This document shows, one piece after another, positions 54,737 to 63,709 of a stretch of 64,000 bases of DNA (positions are counted from its first letter, which is position 1; every line of letters begins with the position of its first letter). The notes beneath the pieces were generated by a model. The model saw nothing but the letters and a program-made list of their open reading frames with translations. It made no database searches and was not told where the DNA came from. The position numbers and the translations under genes are program-made. The stretch is from Phycisphaerales bacterium (GTDB lineage Bacteria; Planctomycetota; Phycisphaerae; Phycisphaerales; SM1A02): NCBI GenBank assembly GCA_022446905.1, contig JAKVBT010000005.1, positions 469,239-533,238 on the forward strand. The letters run 5' to 3'.

Positions 54737-56158
54737 TCAGGCTGATTCCCGGGCTTCTACCGGCTTGAGGAGGTCATCGAGGCTGGAGGCGCCCTCGAGG
54801 GCGGCTTGGTCAATGACATAGGTGTGCCCAGAGCGGTCATGCTCTGGGAGGTCATACATCAGGTCAAGCATGAGGTCGTCGATGACCGCCCGCAAGGCTC
54901 TGGCCCCAGTGCCGCGTTCCATGGCCCGTTTTGCCAGCGCCGAAAGGGCATCATCGGTGAATTGCAGAGTTGCCCCTTCAATGGAAAAGAGGTGTTGATA
55001 CTGCTTGATGATGGCATTCTTGGGCTCGAGCAGGACACGAATCATCTGCTCCTCTTCCAGTGGCAGCAGGGGGGCGACAATGGGGAGTCGCCCAATGAGT
55101 TCGGGGATCAGTCCAAACTGCAGCACATCGTGTGGTGTGACATCGGCCAGTGTTGGCTCGGTTGCTTCGTCAGATTCTTCGGTGGCATCAGCGCCAAAGC
55201 CGATCTGTCGTTGTCCAAGCCGACGGGCGATCAGTTCATCAATGCCCTCAAAGGACCCGCCGCAGATGAACAAGATCTGACTGGTGTCCATCTGGATGTA
55301 TTGCTGCTCGGGGTGCTTGCGGCCACCTTGGGGGGGCACATTGGCGACTACGCCTTCAAGCATCTTCAACAGGGACTGCTGCACACCTTCGCCGCTGACA
55401 TCACGAGTGATCGAGACATTGTTGGAGGTCTTGCCAATCTTGTCGATCTCGTCGATGTAGATGATGCCACGTTGGGCTGATTCGAGGTCATAGTCAGCCG
55501 CTTGGAGCAACTTGAGCAGCAAGTTCTCCACATCTTCCCCGACATAGCCTGCTTCTGTCAGCGTGGTTGCATCGCCAATGGCGAATGGGACATTGAGGAT
55601 TCTGGCAAGTGTTCGTGCCAGCAGCGTTTTGCCGGTCCCAGTTGGCCCAATCAAGAGCACATTGGACTTGTCCAGTTCGATGTCCCGTTCTTCATTCTCC
55701 AGATGCGTCAATCGTTTGTAGTGATTGTGCACGGCAACCGATAGCGTCCGTTTGGCTCGAGTTTGACCGATGATGTACTGGTCAAGAAATTCATTGATCT
55801 GCCGTGGGGCGGGAATGGTGGTAAACAGCGGCTGGGCAGCTGTCAGCCGTCGCTTCTCCTGCCGAAAGATGTTCTGGCACAGGTCAGTGCAGTTGGAGCA
55901 GATGTAGATGTCGCTTGGCCCTTCAACCATCGGGCCAACTTCGCGCGAGGTCTTCCCGCAGAACGAGCACGTGGTCACGCGGCGACCACGGAAGCCGCCA
56001 TCGTCACCATCATTGCCACCGCCGCCACCGCCGCCTCCGCCATGGGAGGATTCTTGTTCCTCCTGGAACTGGCCGGAAGATGGGGGTGTGCCATCGGTAC
56101 TTGACAGGATGTCAGGGATCTCTGTCAGGGGACTGGATTGCAGTTCGCGACGCTTCAA
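54737..56158 (-). CDS. clpX: ATP-dependent protease unfoldase ClpX
   Basis: The AAA+ unfoldase of the ClpXP protease, 473 residues. The zinc-binding domain has Cys64, Cys67, Cys87 and Cys90. Walker A GPTGTGKT is at 171-178 and Walker B carries DE at 236-237. E. coli ClpX starts close to the zinc finger; here about 60 extra residues precede it, including a run of nine glycines at 40-48. The TTG start is supported by GAGGAG 8 bases upstream. clpP is not adjacent; a small membrane protein gene and tig lie upstream. Confidence 0.96.
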   Translation of the reverse strand: MKRRELQSSPLTEIPDILSSTDGTPPSSGQFQEEQESSHGGGGGGGGGNDGDDGGFRGRRVTTCSFCGKTSREVGPMVEGPSDIYICSNCTDLCQNIFRQEKRRLTAAQPLFTTIPAPRQINEFLDQYIIGQTRAKRTLSVAVHNHYKRLTHLENEERDIELDKSNVLLIGPTGTGKTLLARTLARILNVPFAIGDATTLTEAGYVGEDVENLLLKLLQAADYDLESAQRGIIYIDEIDKIGKTSNNVSITRDVSGEGVQQSLLKMLEGVVANVPPQGGRKHPEQQYIQMDTSQILFICGGSFEGIDELIARRLGQRQIGFGADATEESDEATEPTLADVTPHDVLQFGLIPELIGRLPIVAPLLPLEEEQMIRVLLEPKNAIIKQYQHLFSIEGATLQFTDDALSALAKRAMERGTGARALRAVIDDLMLDLMYDLPEHDRSGHTYVIDQAALEGASSLDDLLKPVEARESA

Positions 56159-56282
56159 GGCGTGCTCCTCTCATCTTCATCACGCGTCAATCAGGGCGTT
56201 CTCGCGGCGATTGTACCGTGCGGGGAAGTTCCTCAATGGTCCTATCCTGACATCGAAAGGGGGTCGAGTCAGCAGGATTCGC

Positions 56283-56591
56283 TCAATCTGGATCAGATGA
56301 TGCATCTTCTTGGGGCGGCGTTTTGGTCATATGCTGGGTCAGGCGTGCTGCAGCCCGTTCAAACTCCTCATCGGAGAGTTGGCCGGTATCGCGCATCATC
56401 TTCAGGTCCTGCAGGGTAAATGAGAGTGAGGGTGTTTGCGGGTGTTTCTGGATGAGGCGCTTGCGAAGTGGTCCGGTCACGAGGACGCCGATGAGCACAA
56501 AGCCAGCCAGCAGTAGCAGCCACGGGGCCAAGTCGACCAGGAGGTTCTGGCTCTGAGTGGTGCTCGAGAGCAGCAGTGGGCATGGGGCCAT
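56283..56591 (-). CDS. Small membrane protein with SHOCT-like tail
   Basis: A 102-residue protein with one membrane helix (about residues 22-42), a basic segment RKRLIQK on the probable cytoplasmic side and a short helical hairpin (LQDLKMMRDTGQLSDEEFE) like the SHOCT motif. The ATG overlaps the tig stop (ATGA), so it is translated with tig, and clpX follows after 124 bases. It occupies the slot where clpP often lies. Function is unknown. Confidence 0.75.
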   Translation of the reverse strand: MAPCPLLLSSTTQSQNLLVDLAPWLLLLAGFVLIGVLVTGPLRKRLIQKHPQTPSLSFTLQDLKMMRDTGQLSDEEFERAAARLTQHMTKTPPQEDASSDPD

Positions 56592-57982
56592 CAGGCCGAT
56601 GCCGCAGCCTTCTGATCTTTGACCTTCGTCTCCCATTCGTCCAGTGAGATGTCCTTCACCGTGGATTGGGAGACCACCCAATCGGCAGCCTTGCGGTCAC
56701 GAATGGAACTGGCGATGGCATTGACTCGATCATGCTTGACCAGTTCGGCTCGCAGGAGATCTGCGCGAACACCTTGTCGCATGGCCATCGTCGCAATACG
56801 GCCATTGATTTCCTGCTCGGAGACCTCAATGTCCTGATCTTGGGCGATCTTCTGCATGATGAACCAACTTTTAAGGTTGTCCTTGGTGTTCTCTTCAGAG
56901 CGTTCCCGCAGATCGGCCAGTTGGGATTCTATTTCGCTCTGCGTGAGTCCCTTCTGCATCATCTCCATTTCAATGCGTTGCAGGTCGCTGGTGATCTGCT
57001 GGCTTGAAAGTCGTTCGGGAAGTTCCATCTCGATCGCTTCTGAAAGCCCGCGCATGGCTTGCTCGCGCAGGACATTGCCTTGTTCCTCGTCTCTTTGCTG
57101 CTCCAGTGCGAGGCGAATCTGTTCGCGCAGGACATCTTCTGAAGGCAGACTGAACTTTTCGATGAGATCTGCGGGCTTGCAGGGGGATACGCGTTCGGCC
57201 ACCTCGATCTTGTATTCGATTCGAAGCGGCTTTCCTTGAATATCTTCACGTTCGTGGGAGTCTGGGCCAGTGGTTTCAGCTGTGATGACCTGGCCAACCT
57301 TCTTGCGTTTAAAGCACGCGCCGAGATCTTCGATGTTGAGGCCAAGCATGGTGCCAGTCTCGCCTTTTTCAGGGAGGACCACGAGGATTTCCTCATGTTG
57401 GAAGGCGGCCTCTTCTTCTCCGTCGATGTACATCATCGCTTTGCCAAGGAATCGGTCTTTGGGCTTGAAACTACTCTCGAGCGACTCGACTTCTCCGTTT
57501 CGCATGCATTGGCGTTCAAGTTCTTCGTCGATGTGTTTGTCCTCAACTTCAATAGTCGGCCTGGACAACTCAAGGGTGGACAAGTCTGGCAGTTCAAACT
57601 CTGGTACGACTTCGAACTCAACGGACAGTTCAAGCGGCTGACCATCGACAATGGTGGGGTTGGCTTCTGGGTCAGTTGGTTCGAGCCCACCAAGTGGCTG
57701 CAGTGAGAAAGCCTCGAGGCCGCGGCGGCAGCCGTCCTGAATAAGTTCTTGGCAGGCGTCTGCTCGAATGGCCTCGCCGAACTTTCGCTGCAATAGGTGC
57801 CGGGGTGCGCGGCCTTTGCGGAATCCGGGCAGCGTCGACTGCATTTCAAGGGTCTGCATGGAATCAGACAGTTTTGCCTGGATGGCGTCGGTGGTGACGC
57901 AGATGTGCATTCGCTTGCGGGCTGGTCCAGCCTCTTCGAGTTTGAATTCGAAACCTTCAGCGGCGGCGGTCGAATCGGACAT
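56591..57982 (-). CDS. tig: Trigger factor chaperone
   Basis: The ribosome-associated chaperone, 463 residues. The ribosome-docking signature GFRKGRAP is at 53-60. A central FKBP-like region (about 165-260) and a long helical C-terminal part follow. Two ATGs lie close together; the one at 57982 has GGAAG at proper spacing. It precedes the small membrane protein and clpX on the same strand, a variant of the common tig-clpP-clpX order. The FKBP-like region has lost much of the usual core pattern, so isomerase activity is uncertain. Confidence 0.93.
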   Translation of the reverse strand: MSDSTAAAEGFEFKLEEAGPARKRMHICVTTDAIQAKLSDSMQTLEMQSTLPGFRKGRAPRHLLQRKFGEAIRADACQELIQDGCRRGLEAFSLQPLGGLEPTDPEANPTIVDGQPLELSVEFEVVPEFELPDLSTLELSRPTIEVEDKHIDEELERQCMRNGEVESLESSFKPKDRFLGKAMMYIDGEEEAAFQHEEILVVLPEKGETGTMLGLNIEDLGACFKRKKVGQVITAETTGPDSHEREDIQGKPLRIEYKIEVAERVSPCKPADLIEKFSLPSEDVLREQIRLALEQQRDEEQGNVLREQAMRGLSEAIEMELPERLSSQQITSDLQRIEMEMMQKGLTQSEIESQLADLRERSEENTKDNLKSWFIMQKIAQDQDIEVSEQEINGRIATMAMRQGVRADLLRAELVKHDRVNAIASSIRDRKAADWVVSQSTVKDISLDEWETKVKDQKAAASA

Positions 57983-58108
57983 GAGCATGACTTCCTTGAG
58001 GGTTGGCGTCCGTTGTTGGGCGCGACCGCTCAGGGTACCAAATGACTGCCGCATCGTCAGCGGTGGGGGGCAGTCTTTCGTTGGGCATGGAAGTGGAAGT
58101 GGAGGCCG

Positions 58109-58897
58109 TCAGGAGCGGTGAATGCCGGTGGCTAAGGACTCCACCATGGTGACAGCGGCGGCGACGGGGTCATCTGACTCCCCCATGAAATTGACCAGCG
58201 CGGAACCAACGATGGCGGCATCGCAGGACTCTGTGGCTTGGCGCACCTGTTCGGCAGTGGAGATGCCAAAACCAGCCGCGATTGGCAGTGTCGTACAAGC
58301 GCGGAGTGATTCAACGCGTTCAGAGAGGTCAGGCAGTTCAGACCGAGTGCCGGTCAGCCCGGTTCGGGCAAGTAGATAGACAAAGCCACGACATCGCTGG
58401 GCCAACTCGACCATTCGGGCAGGTGGAGTCGTGGGGGCAATCAGCAGAGCGCAGGCAAGATCAAGCGCTTCCAAAGTGTCAGCCATCGAATCCAGTGCAT
58501 TGAGATCGGCGTCGGGAATGACTACTCCATCAGTGCCCACATCAGCAAGATTTTGCAAAAAGGTTGTGCCTCCCCGGCGATGAACAATGGACTGGCTCAC
58601 CATGGCAACCATGGGTACATCGGAGTGGCTGCGCACGCGCTCAATGACACTCATGGCTGCATCCACCGTCACGCCTTGCTCCAGCGCCTGGTGCATAGCG
58701 CCTGCAATCACTGGGCCGTCAGCAATCGGATCAGAATATGGGATGCCGACTTCAATGATGTCTGCACCAGCATCAGGAAGGGCTGCGAGCACAGACTCGG
58801 TGGCCGCAATTGATGGGTAGCCAGCCGTGATGTAGGGGATCAGGGCAGCTCGGCCTTCCGCTCGAGTAGTTGCCAGCGCGTCGTCAATCCTTGACAT
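58109..58897 (-). CDS. trpA: Tryptophan synthase alpha chain
   Basis: TrpA cleaves indole-3-glycerol phosphate to indole and glyceraldehyde 3-phosphate. The 262-residue protein has both catalytic acids at the canonical positions, Glu49 (IIEVGIPYSDP) and Asp60 (IADGP), and the late phosphate-binding AAGFGIS block. The trpB partner is not adjacent, which is unusual because the two normally form an operon. The MazG-type gene lies 35 bases upstream on the same strand. Confidence 0.95.
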   Translation of the reverse strand: MSRIDDALATTRAEGRAALIPYITAGYPSIAATESVLAALPDAGADIIEVGIPYSDPIADGPVIAGAMHQALEQGVTVDAAMSVIERVRSHSDVPMVAMVSQSIVHRRGGTTFLQNLADVGTDGVVIPDADLNALDSMADTLEALDLACALLIAPTTPPARMVELAQRCRGFVYLLARTGLTGTRSELPDLSERVESLRACTTLPIAAGFGISTAEQVRQATESCDAAIVGSALVNFMGESDDPVAAAVTMVESLATGIHRS

Positions 58898-58932
58898 GGC
58901 CGACAGGGTAGCGTCGCTGGGTCATGGCGCCG

Positions 58933-59217
58933 CTACTTGGTTCCGCTTGGCCCGCCGTCTCGAAGGTATTTGTTGTGAATCGCCTCAGCGAGATCGACTC
59001 CAGTGATGTTTGCCAGGGTCGCCAGCCATGCCAGGACGTCGGCGAATTCTTCACGCAAATTGTCAGGGTCGCCATCGCCGCGCTCAAGGCGGGCAATAGC
59101 TTCAGCCAGTTCACCAACTTCCTCCATGAACCAGAGAAAGGTGCTTGCAGCGCCGCGGGCGGCATCCGTTTCAAAGTACCGATCACGAATGAGGGACTGG
59201 AATGCTTGAATGGTCAT
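58933..59217 (-). CDS. MazG-type nucleotide pyrophosphohydrolase
   Basis: A 94-residue all-helical enzyme of the MazG/dUTPase-like superfamily. The metal-binding acidic residues are visible: EEVGE at 32-36 and EFAD with Glu57 and Asp60. Such proteins hydrolyse nucleoside triphosphates and clean the nucleotide pool; the preferred nucleotide is not predictable. The ATG at 59217 follows AGGTGA. It lies between tRNA-Val and trpA on the same strand. Confidence 0.88.
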   Translation of the reverse strand: MTIQAFQSLIRDRYFETDAARGAASTFLWFMEEVGELAEAIARLERGDGDPDNLREEFADVLAWLATLANITGVDLAEAIHNKYLRDGGPSGTK

Positions 59218-59319
59218 GTCACCTGCCATGGGGACGCAGTCTAAGCCATGGCTCACTTGGGCTTCCCTGAATCAGGGGGTTCAGACTTACTACTTCATAA
59301 CCTACTAAGGAATTACGAC

Positions 59320-59345
59320 AGAACCCCGCTCTAAGCGGGGTTCTG
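59320..59345 (-). terminator. Hairpin after tRNA-Val, possible terminator
   Basis: An inverted repeat (CAGAACCCCGCT with AGCGGGTTCTG, one bulged C) begins 4 bases after the tRNA-Val end. GC content and position suit a terminator or processing signal, but no U-run follows on the minus strand. Confidence 0.4.
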
Positions 59346-59349
59346 AAAG

Positions 59350-59423
59350 TGGGCCATACTGGACTTGAACCAGTGACCTCTTGTGTGTCATACAAGCGCG
59401 CTAGCCAACTGCGCCAATGGCCC
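59350..59423 (-). tRNA. tRNA-Val (anticodon GAC)
   Basis: A 74-base class I tRNA. The acceptor stem is GGGCCAT/ATGGCCC with discriminator A. The anticodon stem CTTGT/ACAAG encloses loop ATGACAC, giving anticodon GAC. The T-arm loop is TTCAAGT. The 3' CCA is not encoded. Confidence 0.95.
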
Positions 59424-59786
59424 CTAAGTGGGGCAGGATACCACGAACAGAACAGGCAACAAACGCTGGATCTGATGGTGTGATGGGCGATCAAAGTGGT
59501 CCGAGCAGCTCAAGGACCCCATGAACTGGTTCGGCCTCGGGCCCCGCAAGTCCTTGCCCGATAAAACCTTGGTGATAAGTGCCCAGAATCTAGGAGAATC
59601 CACTTGGGCAGCCCAGTGGGCGATCTATAGTTGGGCAGCAGGGAGAACGCGACTGGCAGGATGCAGTTGGGGAAGGTCGCACTAATGCTGAGTGTTCTGG
59701 TTGGCTAGGCAGGCCACTGGTGGGGCATTCGAGATGGATTCCGGCCGTGTGCTTGGAATCACAGCAGCGTATGGAGATGGAAAAGG
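59424..59786. other. Intergenic stretch upstream of the PEP-CTERM-like gene
   Basis: About 360 bases between tRNA-Val and the secreted-protein gene hold no gene I can support. The word TTGGGCAGC occurs twice around 59605-59642, and a small hairpin (CCAC(T)TGGGC with GCCCAGTGG) overlaps the first copy. Promoters for the tRNA (left) and for the secreted-protein gene (right) should lie here. Confidence 0.5.
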
Positions 59787-60473
59787 ATGAAGACTTCAGT
59801 AGCAGCCGGTTTCGGCTTGTTGGCGATGGCAATTAGTGGCGCAGCGTTGGCAGGGTTCAATGGCATTACCGCTGATCTCATCGCCGTCAATGCGGTGGTT
59901 GGGGATGACGATGTCGAAGACCCCGCAACTTGGACATGTCGTGTGTACGCCGAACTTGATCAAGGTGATCAACTCCTCGGTATGAGTGGATCAGGCGCCG
60001 ACCCAATGTACTGGGCAGCTGAGAGCCAGTTCTACAATCACTATGCCGGCGGGCCAACGTCACTATGGATTGATCCAGATATCTTTCCAAATCACGTTGA
60101 CCTCCCATATGACAGTTGGTTCACCATTGGCGCCGACAGCATGTACGACAACGTGCTTGAGATCGACAATGTCTCGTTCAGCGGATTCAATACCGGCGGT
60201 GCCCTGTATGTCATTGATGGCGGGTTCTCAGTTTCCCAAGAGAGCGGACAGGGTGCTGAACAGAATGGACGTGTGCTGGTTGCTCAGTTAACGGTACTTG
60301 GGGACTTTGACATCTCAATTCTCGGATCGATCAACGTTAATGGTGTCGATGCCATGGGCGATGCTTGGTCGGTTGATGGTTATGAGTTTGAAATCAACTT
60401 CATCCCGGCACCTGCATCGCTTGCGTTGCTGGCTGTGGGTGGTATGGCTTTCCGTTCGCGACGTAGAGGTTGA
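59787..60473 (+). CDS. Exported protein with PEP-CTERM-like sorting tail
   Basis: A 228-residue protein with a signal peptide (cleaved near residue 22), a beta-rich middle, and a C-terminal tail: PAPASLALLAVGG, a hydrophobic helix, then RSRRRG. This matches the PEP-CTERM layout, with Pro-Ala-Pro in place of Pro-Glu-Pro, and would be recognised by an exosortase. No exosortase gene is in the window. AAAAGG precedes the ATG. The next secreted-protein gene follows after 34 bases. Function of the middle region is unknown. Confidence 0.85.
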   Translation: MKTSVAAGFGLLAMAISGAALAGFNGITADLIAVNAVVGDDDVEDPATWTCRVYAELDQGDQLLGMSGSGADPMYWAAESQFYNHYAGGPTSLWIDPDIFPNHVDLPYDSWFTIGADSMYDNVLEIDNVSFSGFNTGGALYVIDGGFSVSQESGQGAEQNGRVLVAQLTVLGDFDISILGSINVNGVDAMGDAWSVDGYEFEINFIPAPASLALLAVGGMAFRSRRRG

Positions 60474-60507
60474 ACAGATGAATCACACAATGCTGGAGCG
60501 TATCAAT

Positions 60508-61947
60508 ATGCACACAACTCTTTCGTTAGGCGTCTTGCTCTTGTCAGGCGCAGCTGGAGCCTCCACCGTTTTGTACGAGGTCCAGGAACTGCTTGCAGAT
60601 GATCCGGCCCAATATGGCGGCTATGGTTCTGAGGTGTCCTTGGACGGGGATACGCTTGTGGTCTGTGCCCCTGGTAATGACACCTATGGATTGGATGCTG
60701 GAATCTGCTGGGTATTGACCCGTGATTGGAGCGGGGCATTTAGTGAGCAGCAGGTCATTGTTGGAAGCGACATCGCGTGGTTCGAGCGTTTTGGATACTC
60801 CGCGACGGTCCATGGTGATCTCATGGTGATTGGTGCGCGGGCCAAGGTCGTTGATGGGCTTGTAGATGCTGGTGCGGTGTACGTCTTTGAACGCATGAGT
60901 GGCACATGGCAGGAAACAGCCATCTTGACAGCGCCTGTGCCGCAGCAGGGTGCTGTCTACGGGTGGTCTGTTGATACTGACGGCGAGTCAATCATTGTTG
61001 GGGCGCGCATGACAGACAATGAACTTGGGGCTGCTTGGGTCTATGTTCAAGACAGCACAGGTGATTGGGAAGTGCAGGGCACATTGATGGGTGACATCAT
61101 CGACGAGGGCGATCAGTTCGGTTTTAGCGTTGCCATCCAGGGTGATACCGCACTTGCCGGAGCGCCTTATGTCAACACCTGTGGCGGCAACAATCGATGT
61201 GGTGGGGTCGTGGTCTTCCAGCGTGATGGCACGACGTGGTCGCAATCTGAGATGCTCGTTCCAGACGACATTGCCTATGAGGACTATTTTGGTTGGGATT
61301 GTGATTTAGACGAAGAGGCCGATCGTATTGTCGCAACAAGTATCTACGACGACACCAATGGCAACCAATCAGGCTGCGGCTACATTTGGGATCTGCAAAA
61401 TGGCTCCTGGGTGCAGACTGCCAAACTGCTCCCCTCAGACGGCGAAACGCAGGACCAATGTGGCAAACAGTGCGAAATCGATGGCGATATGGTCGTGATC
61501 AGTAGTTGGTACGGCAATGATGACAAGGGCGAGGCATGGGCCTGGCAACTCAATGGCGATGCATGGACTGAAGTAGCGATGCTTCGTGCAAGTGATGGTG
61601 GAGGAACTGATATTTTCGGTCGATCAGTCACACTTGACGGTGAAACTGCCGTGGTTGGGGCTGATTGGCATGATGTCGTGCCTGCTGATGATGACAATGC
61701 TGGCGCTGCTTATGTCTACGACTTGGCGATGGTTTCGTTGCCGACTGGTGCATGCTGTACCAACGGTACGTGTATTGCGGCTACTTCCGGAGACTGTGAC
61801 CTCTTCGGCGGGACTTATCAGGGTGACGGCGCCGATTGTGCCGACTTCGACTGCGGAGATGACTGTGCTGCAGATGTCGACGGAGATGGTGTAGTGGCTG
61901 TCGATGACCTTCTTGAGGTCATTGGTGCTTGGGGCCTGTGCCCCTGA
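60508..61947 (+). CDS. Secreted beta-propeller-like protein with GACC module and dockerin-like repeat
   Basis: A 479-residue exported protein. The ATG at 60508 follows GGAG at 9 bases and begins a clean signal peptide; an ATG at 60478 gives a less typical one. Residues about 25-400 contain seven FG-GAP-like repeats ('FG.S...DGD...VGA' pattern), as in integrin-type propellers. A GACC Cys module (about 408-445) and one complete dockerin-like repeat (DVDGDGVVAVDDLLEVIGAWG) end the protein. It shares the last two modules with the large secreted proteins at 21.8-28.0 kb. Role: probably surface attachment or binding. Confidence 0.85.
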   Translation: MHTTLSLGVLLLSGAAGASTVLYEVQELLADDPAQYGGYGSEVSLDGDTLVVCAPGNDTYGLDAGICWVLTRDWSGAFSEQQVIVGSDIAWFERFGYSATVHGDLMVIGARAKVVDGLVDAGAVYVFERMSGTWQETAILTAPVPQQGAVYGWSVDTDGESIIVGARMTDNELGAAWVYVQDSTGDWEVQGTLMGDIIDEGDQFGFSVAIQGDTALAGAPYVNTCGGNNRCGGVVVFQRDGTTWSQSEMLVPDDIAYEDYFGWDCDLDEEADRIVATSIYDDTNGNQSGCGYIWDLQNGSWVQTAKLLPSDGETQDQCGKQCEIDGDMVVISSWYGNDDKGEAWAWQLNGDAWTEVAMLRASDGGGTDIFGRSVTLDGETAVVGADWHDVVPADDDNAGAAYVYDLAMVSLPTGACCTNGTCIAATSGDCDLFGGTYQGDGADCADFDCGDDCAADVDGDGVVAVDDLLEVIGAWGLCP

Positions 61948-61991
61948 TTCAATGGAATCATTCCATACTCGCATGCTCCCTGCATGTGTAC

Positions 61992-62030
61992 ACACGACCC
62001 CGGCCTTCCGTCGGGGTCGTGTTGTTTTTG
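61992..62030 (+). terminator. Strong intrinsic terminator after the propeller protein gene
   Basis: A perfect 11-base inverted repeat (ACACGACCCCG at 61992-62002, complement at 62012-62022) is followed by TGTTTTTG. It lies 45 bases after the stop codon and just before the end of the convergent crcB gene. Confidence 0.9.
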
Positions 62031-62031
62031 C

Positions 62032-62553
62032 TCATTGACGTGAGGTGGTTTGTATCCAGCAACGGCGTCCGATTTCAAGGCCGATCAGTACGGCAGCAAC
62101 AGTGATGAGTAAAGACATCGACATATTGATGATTGCCGTGGTCAGTTCTCCGTGTACAAGCAGGTTGACCGTATCAAGTGACCATGAACTCACAGTCGTC
62201 AGGCCGCCCATCAAACCAGTCATATAAAAGCCGGATTCGAGTTGTAGTCTGTGATGGAATCGAGCAAGTTCAGTTGGGGGAAGCGTGAGGTCAGGTTGAA
62301 GCAGCCCGGGGCGAGCGCTCAGGTGCTGCTTCATCGGGTGTTGTTCGAGACGACTGCCGCCACTGCGGCGCAGACGCACATCCAGCCAGACCAGCAGGAA
62401 CCCGATGAGGCCACTGCCAATCACATTGATGATCAGAACGGCAGCCCAGGCAGGCATCTCGGCCATGTGTCCTACTTTTTCGCCGCCATGTCGAATCAGC
62501 GCGCCGATGCCGCCCCCAAGTGCCACCGCGATGATGATCTGTACAGACCTCAT
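62032..62553 (-). CDS. crcB: CrcB/Fluc-type fluoride channel subunit with insertion and altered phenylalanine box
   Basis: A 173-residue four-helix membrane protein of the fluoride exporter family. A loop of about 45 residues between helices 2 and 3 makes it longer than the usual 125. The pore motif reads GLTTVSSWSLD, where the family has GLTTFSTF or similar, so both pore phenylalanines are replaced (Val, Trp). Its ATG overlaps the stop of the preceding crcB copy, and the pair probably forms a heterodimeric channel in the inner membrane. Confidence 0.87.
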   Translation of the reverse strand: MRSVQIIIAVALGGGIGALIRHGGEKVGHMAEMPAWAAVLIINVIGSGLIGFLLVWLDVRLRRSGGSRLEQHPMKQHLSARPGLLQPDLTLPPTELARFHHRLQLESGFYMTGLMGGLTTVSSWSLDTVNLLVHGELTTAIINMSMSLLITVAAVLIGLEIGRRCWIQTTSRQ

Positions 62554-62924
62554 CCGACGGTGTGTCCCAGTTCATGGGCTAGCTGCCAGCCTAGCCAGGT
62601 CAAAATCGGTCCTGCGATCATGGTGAAACCGACACAAATCAAGACGGAACGCCATGCGCGAACCATGATGAGTAAGGCCACATCCAATGCAAAACTACTG
62701 AACGTCGTCAAAGCACCGCAGAATCCGGTCATTGCCAAAGCATGCATCCATCCAGCGTGACCAATGGCGCCAGCACCGATGCCAATGAGCATGCAGCCAA
62801 TCAGGTTGACCAGCACGATGGCGACCCAGCCCGGCCAGCGCTCGTGGCGCGCCATGACAGTGATGGCGCCAAAGCGGCTGAGCGCACCCAGCGCGCCTCC
62901 AAGTACGACCCATCCGGCAATCAA
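62550..62924 (-). CDS. crcB: CrcB/Fluc-type fluoride channel subunit, canonical
   Basis: A 124-residue four-helix protein of the CrcB fluoride channel family. GGALGALSRFG opens helix 1, the conserved Asn lies in VNLIGCMLIG, and the pore motif is GALTTFSSFALD with both phenylalanines. It follows sod after 25 bases on the same strand, and its stop overlaps the second copy. These are probably one transcript. No fluoride riboswitch precedes it: the gap is too short and the motif is absent. Confidence 0.92.
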   Translation of the reverse strand: MIAGWVVLGGALGALSRFGAITVMARHERWPGWVAIVLVNLIGCMLIGIGAGAIGHAGWMHALAMTGFCGALTTFSSFALDVALLIMVRAWRSVLICVGFTMIAGPILTWLGWQLAHELGHTVG

Positions 62925-62949
62925 CTTGCAGCCCTATGTGGGATCAATA

Positions 62950-63588
62950 TCAGCCACTGCATCCGCAGGTATTGGTGGCACAGCCGTAGCGGGATGCCAC
63001 TGCTGACCAGTCAACCACATTCCAGAATGCGCTGATGTAATCAGGGCGGCGATTCTGGTAATTCAGGTAGTAGGCGTGCTCCCACACATCAAGGCCGAGA
63101 AGTGGTGTGCAGCAGGATTCTTCGCAGATCAGTGGGTTGTCCTGATTTGGGCTTGAGCAGATGCAAAGGCCATCGTTGCAGGCGCACAGCCATGCCCATC
63201 CTGAACCAAAGCGTCCAGCAGCCTCGGCGGCGAACTTCTCTTTCATGGCATCAAGACTGCCGAAACTAGTATCGATGGCTGCAGCAAGATCACCATCTGG
63301 TGTGCCGCCACCATTTGGGCTCATGCTTGTCCAAAACAGGCTGTGATTGAAGTGCCCGCCACCATTGTTGCGTACAGCAGTGCGAATCGACTCCGGCACT
63401 CGATTGAGCCCGCGGCAGAGATCCGCAATGTCCATGCCAGCGAGATCATCATGTCCTTCAAGGGCCGCATTGAGTTTGGCCACATAGCCTGCATGATGTT
63501 TCCCATGGTGAATCTCCATGGTGCGGGCATCAATGTGAGGCTCGAGGGCGTCAAATGCATATGGGAGATCAGGCAGGGTGAAACTCAT
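62950..63588 (-). CDS. sodA: Cys-rich Mn-type superoxide dismutase
   Basis: A 212-residue Fe/Mn superoxide dismutase. The metal ligands are His27, His82, Asp167 and His171. Gly77/Gly78 before HFNH and Gln149 in PNQD favour manganese. Unusually, 11 cysteines are present, seven of them at 135-160 (LCAC, LCIC, IC, SCC) and three in the tail (GCATNTCGC). The E. coli enzyme has none in these places. They could form disulfides or bind an extra metal. The ATG at 63588 follows GGAGG; no signal peptide is seen. The two crcB genes follow. Confidence 0.94.
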   Translation of the reverse strand: MSFTLPDLPYAFDALEPHIDARTMEIHHGKHHAGYVAKLNAALEGHDDLAGMDIADLCRGLNRVPESIRTAVRNNGGGHFNHSLFWTSMSPNGGGTPDGDLAAAIDTSFGSLDAMKEKFAAEAAGRFGSGWAWLCACNDGLCICSSPNQDNPLICEESCCTPLLGLDVWEHAYYLNYQNRRPDYISAFWNVVDWSAVASRYGCATNTCGCSG

Positions 63589-63709
63589 AGTGGGGCTCCT
63601 CCGAGGGGTTCTTTGATGAATACCTCGCAGGATACCGTCTTTGGGTTCATCGCTTGACGGCACGCGTGGACTGCTCCATCATCCACATCATGAACTGGGA
63701 GTGGCCAAG

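Noticed and set aside
59257-59319. Small hairpin CCCTGA-A-TCAGGG as a terminator
   Set aside because: Loop of one base is not possible without opening the stem, leaving too little pairing.
62925-62949. Fluoride riboswitch before crcB
   Set aside because: Only 25 bases separate sod and crcB, and no matching motif is present there or upstream of sod.
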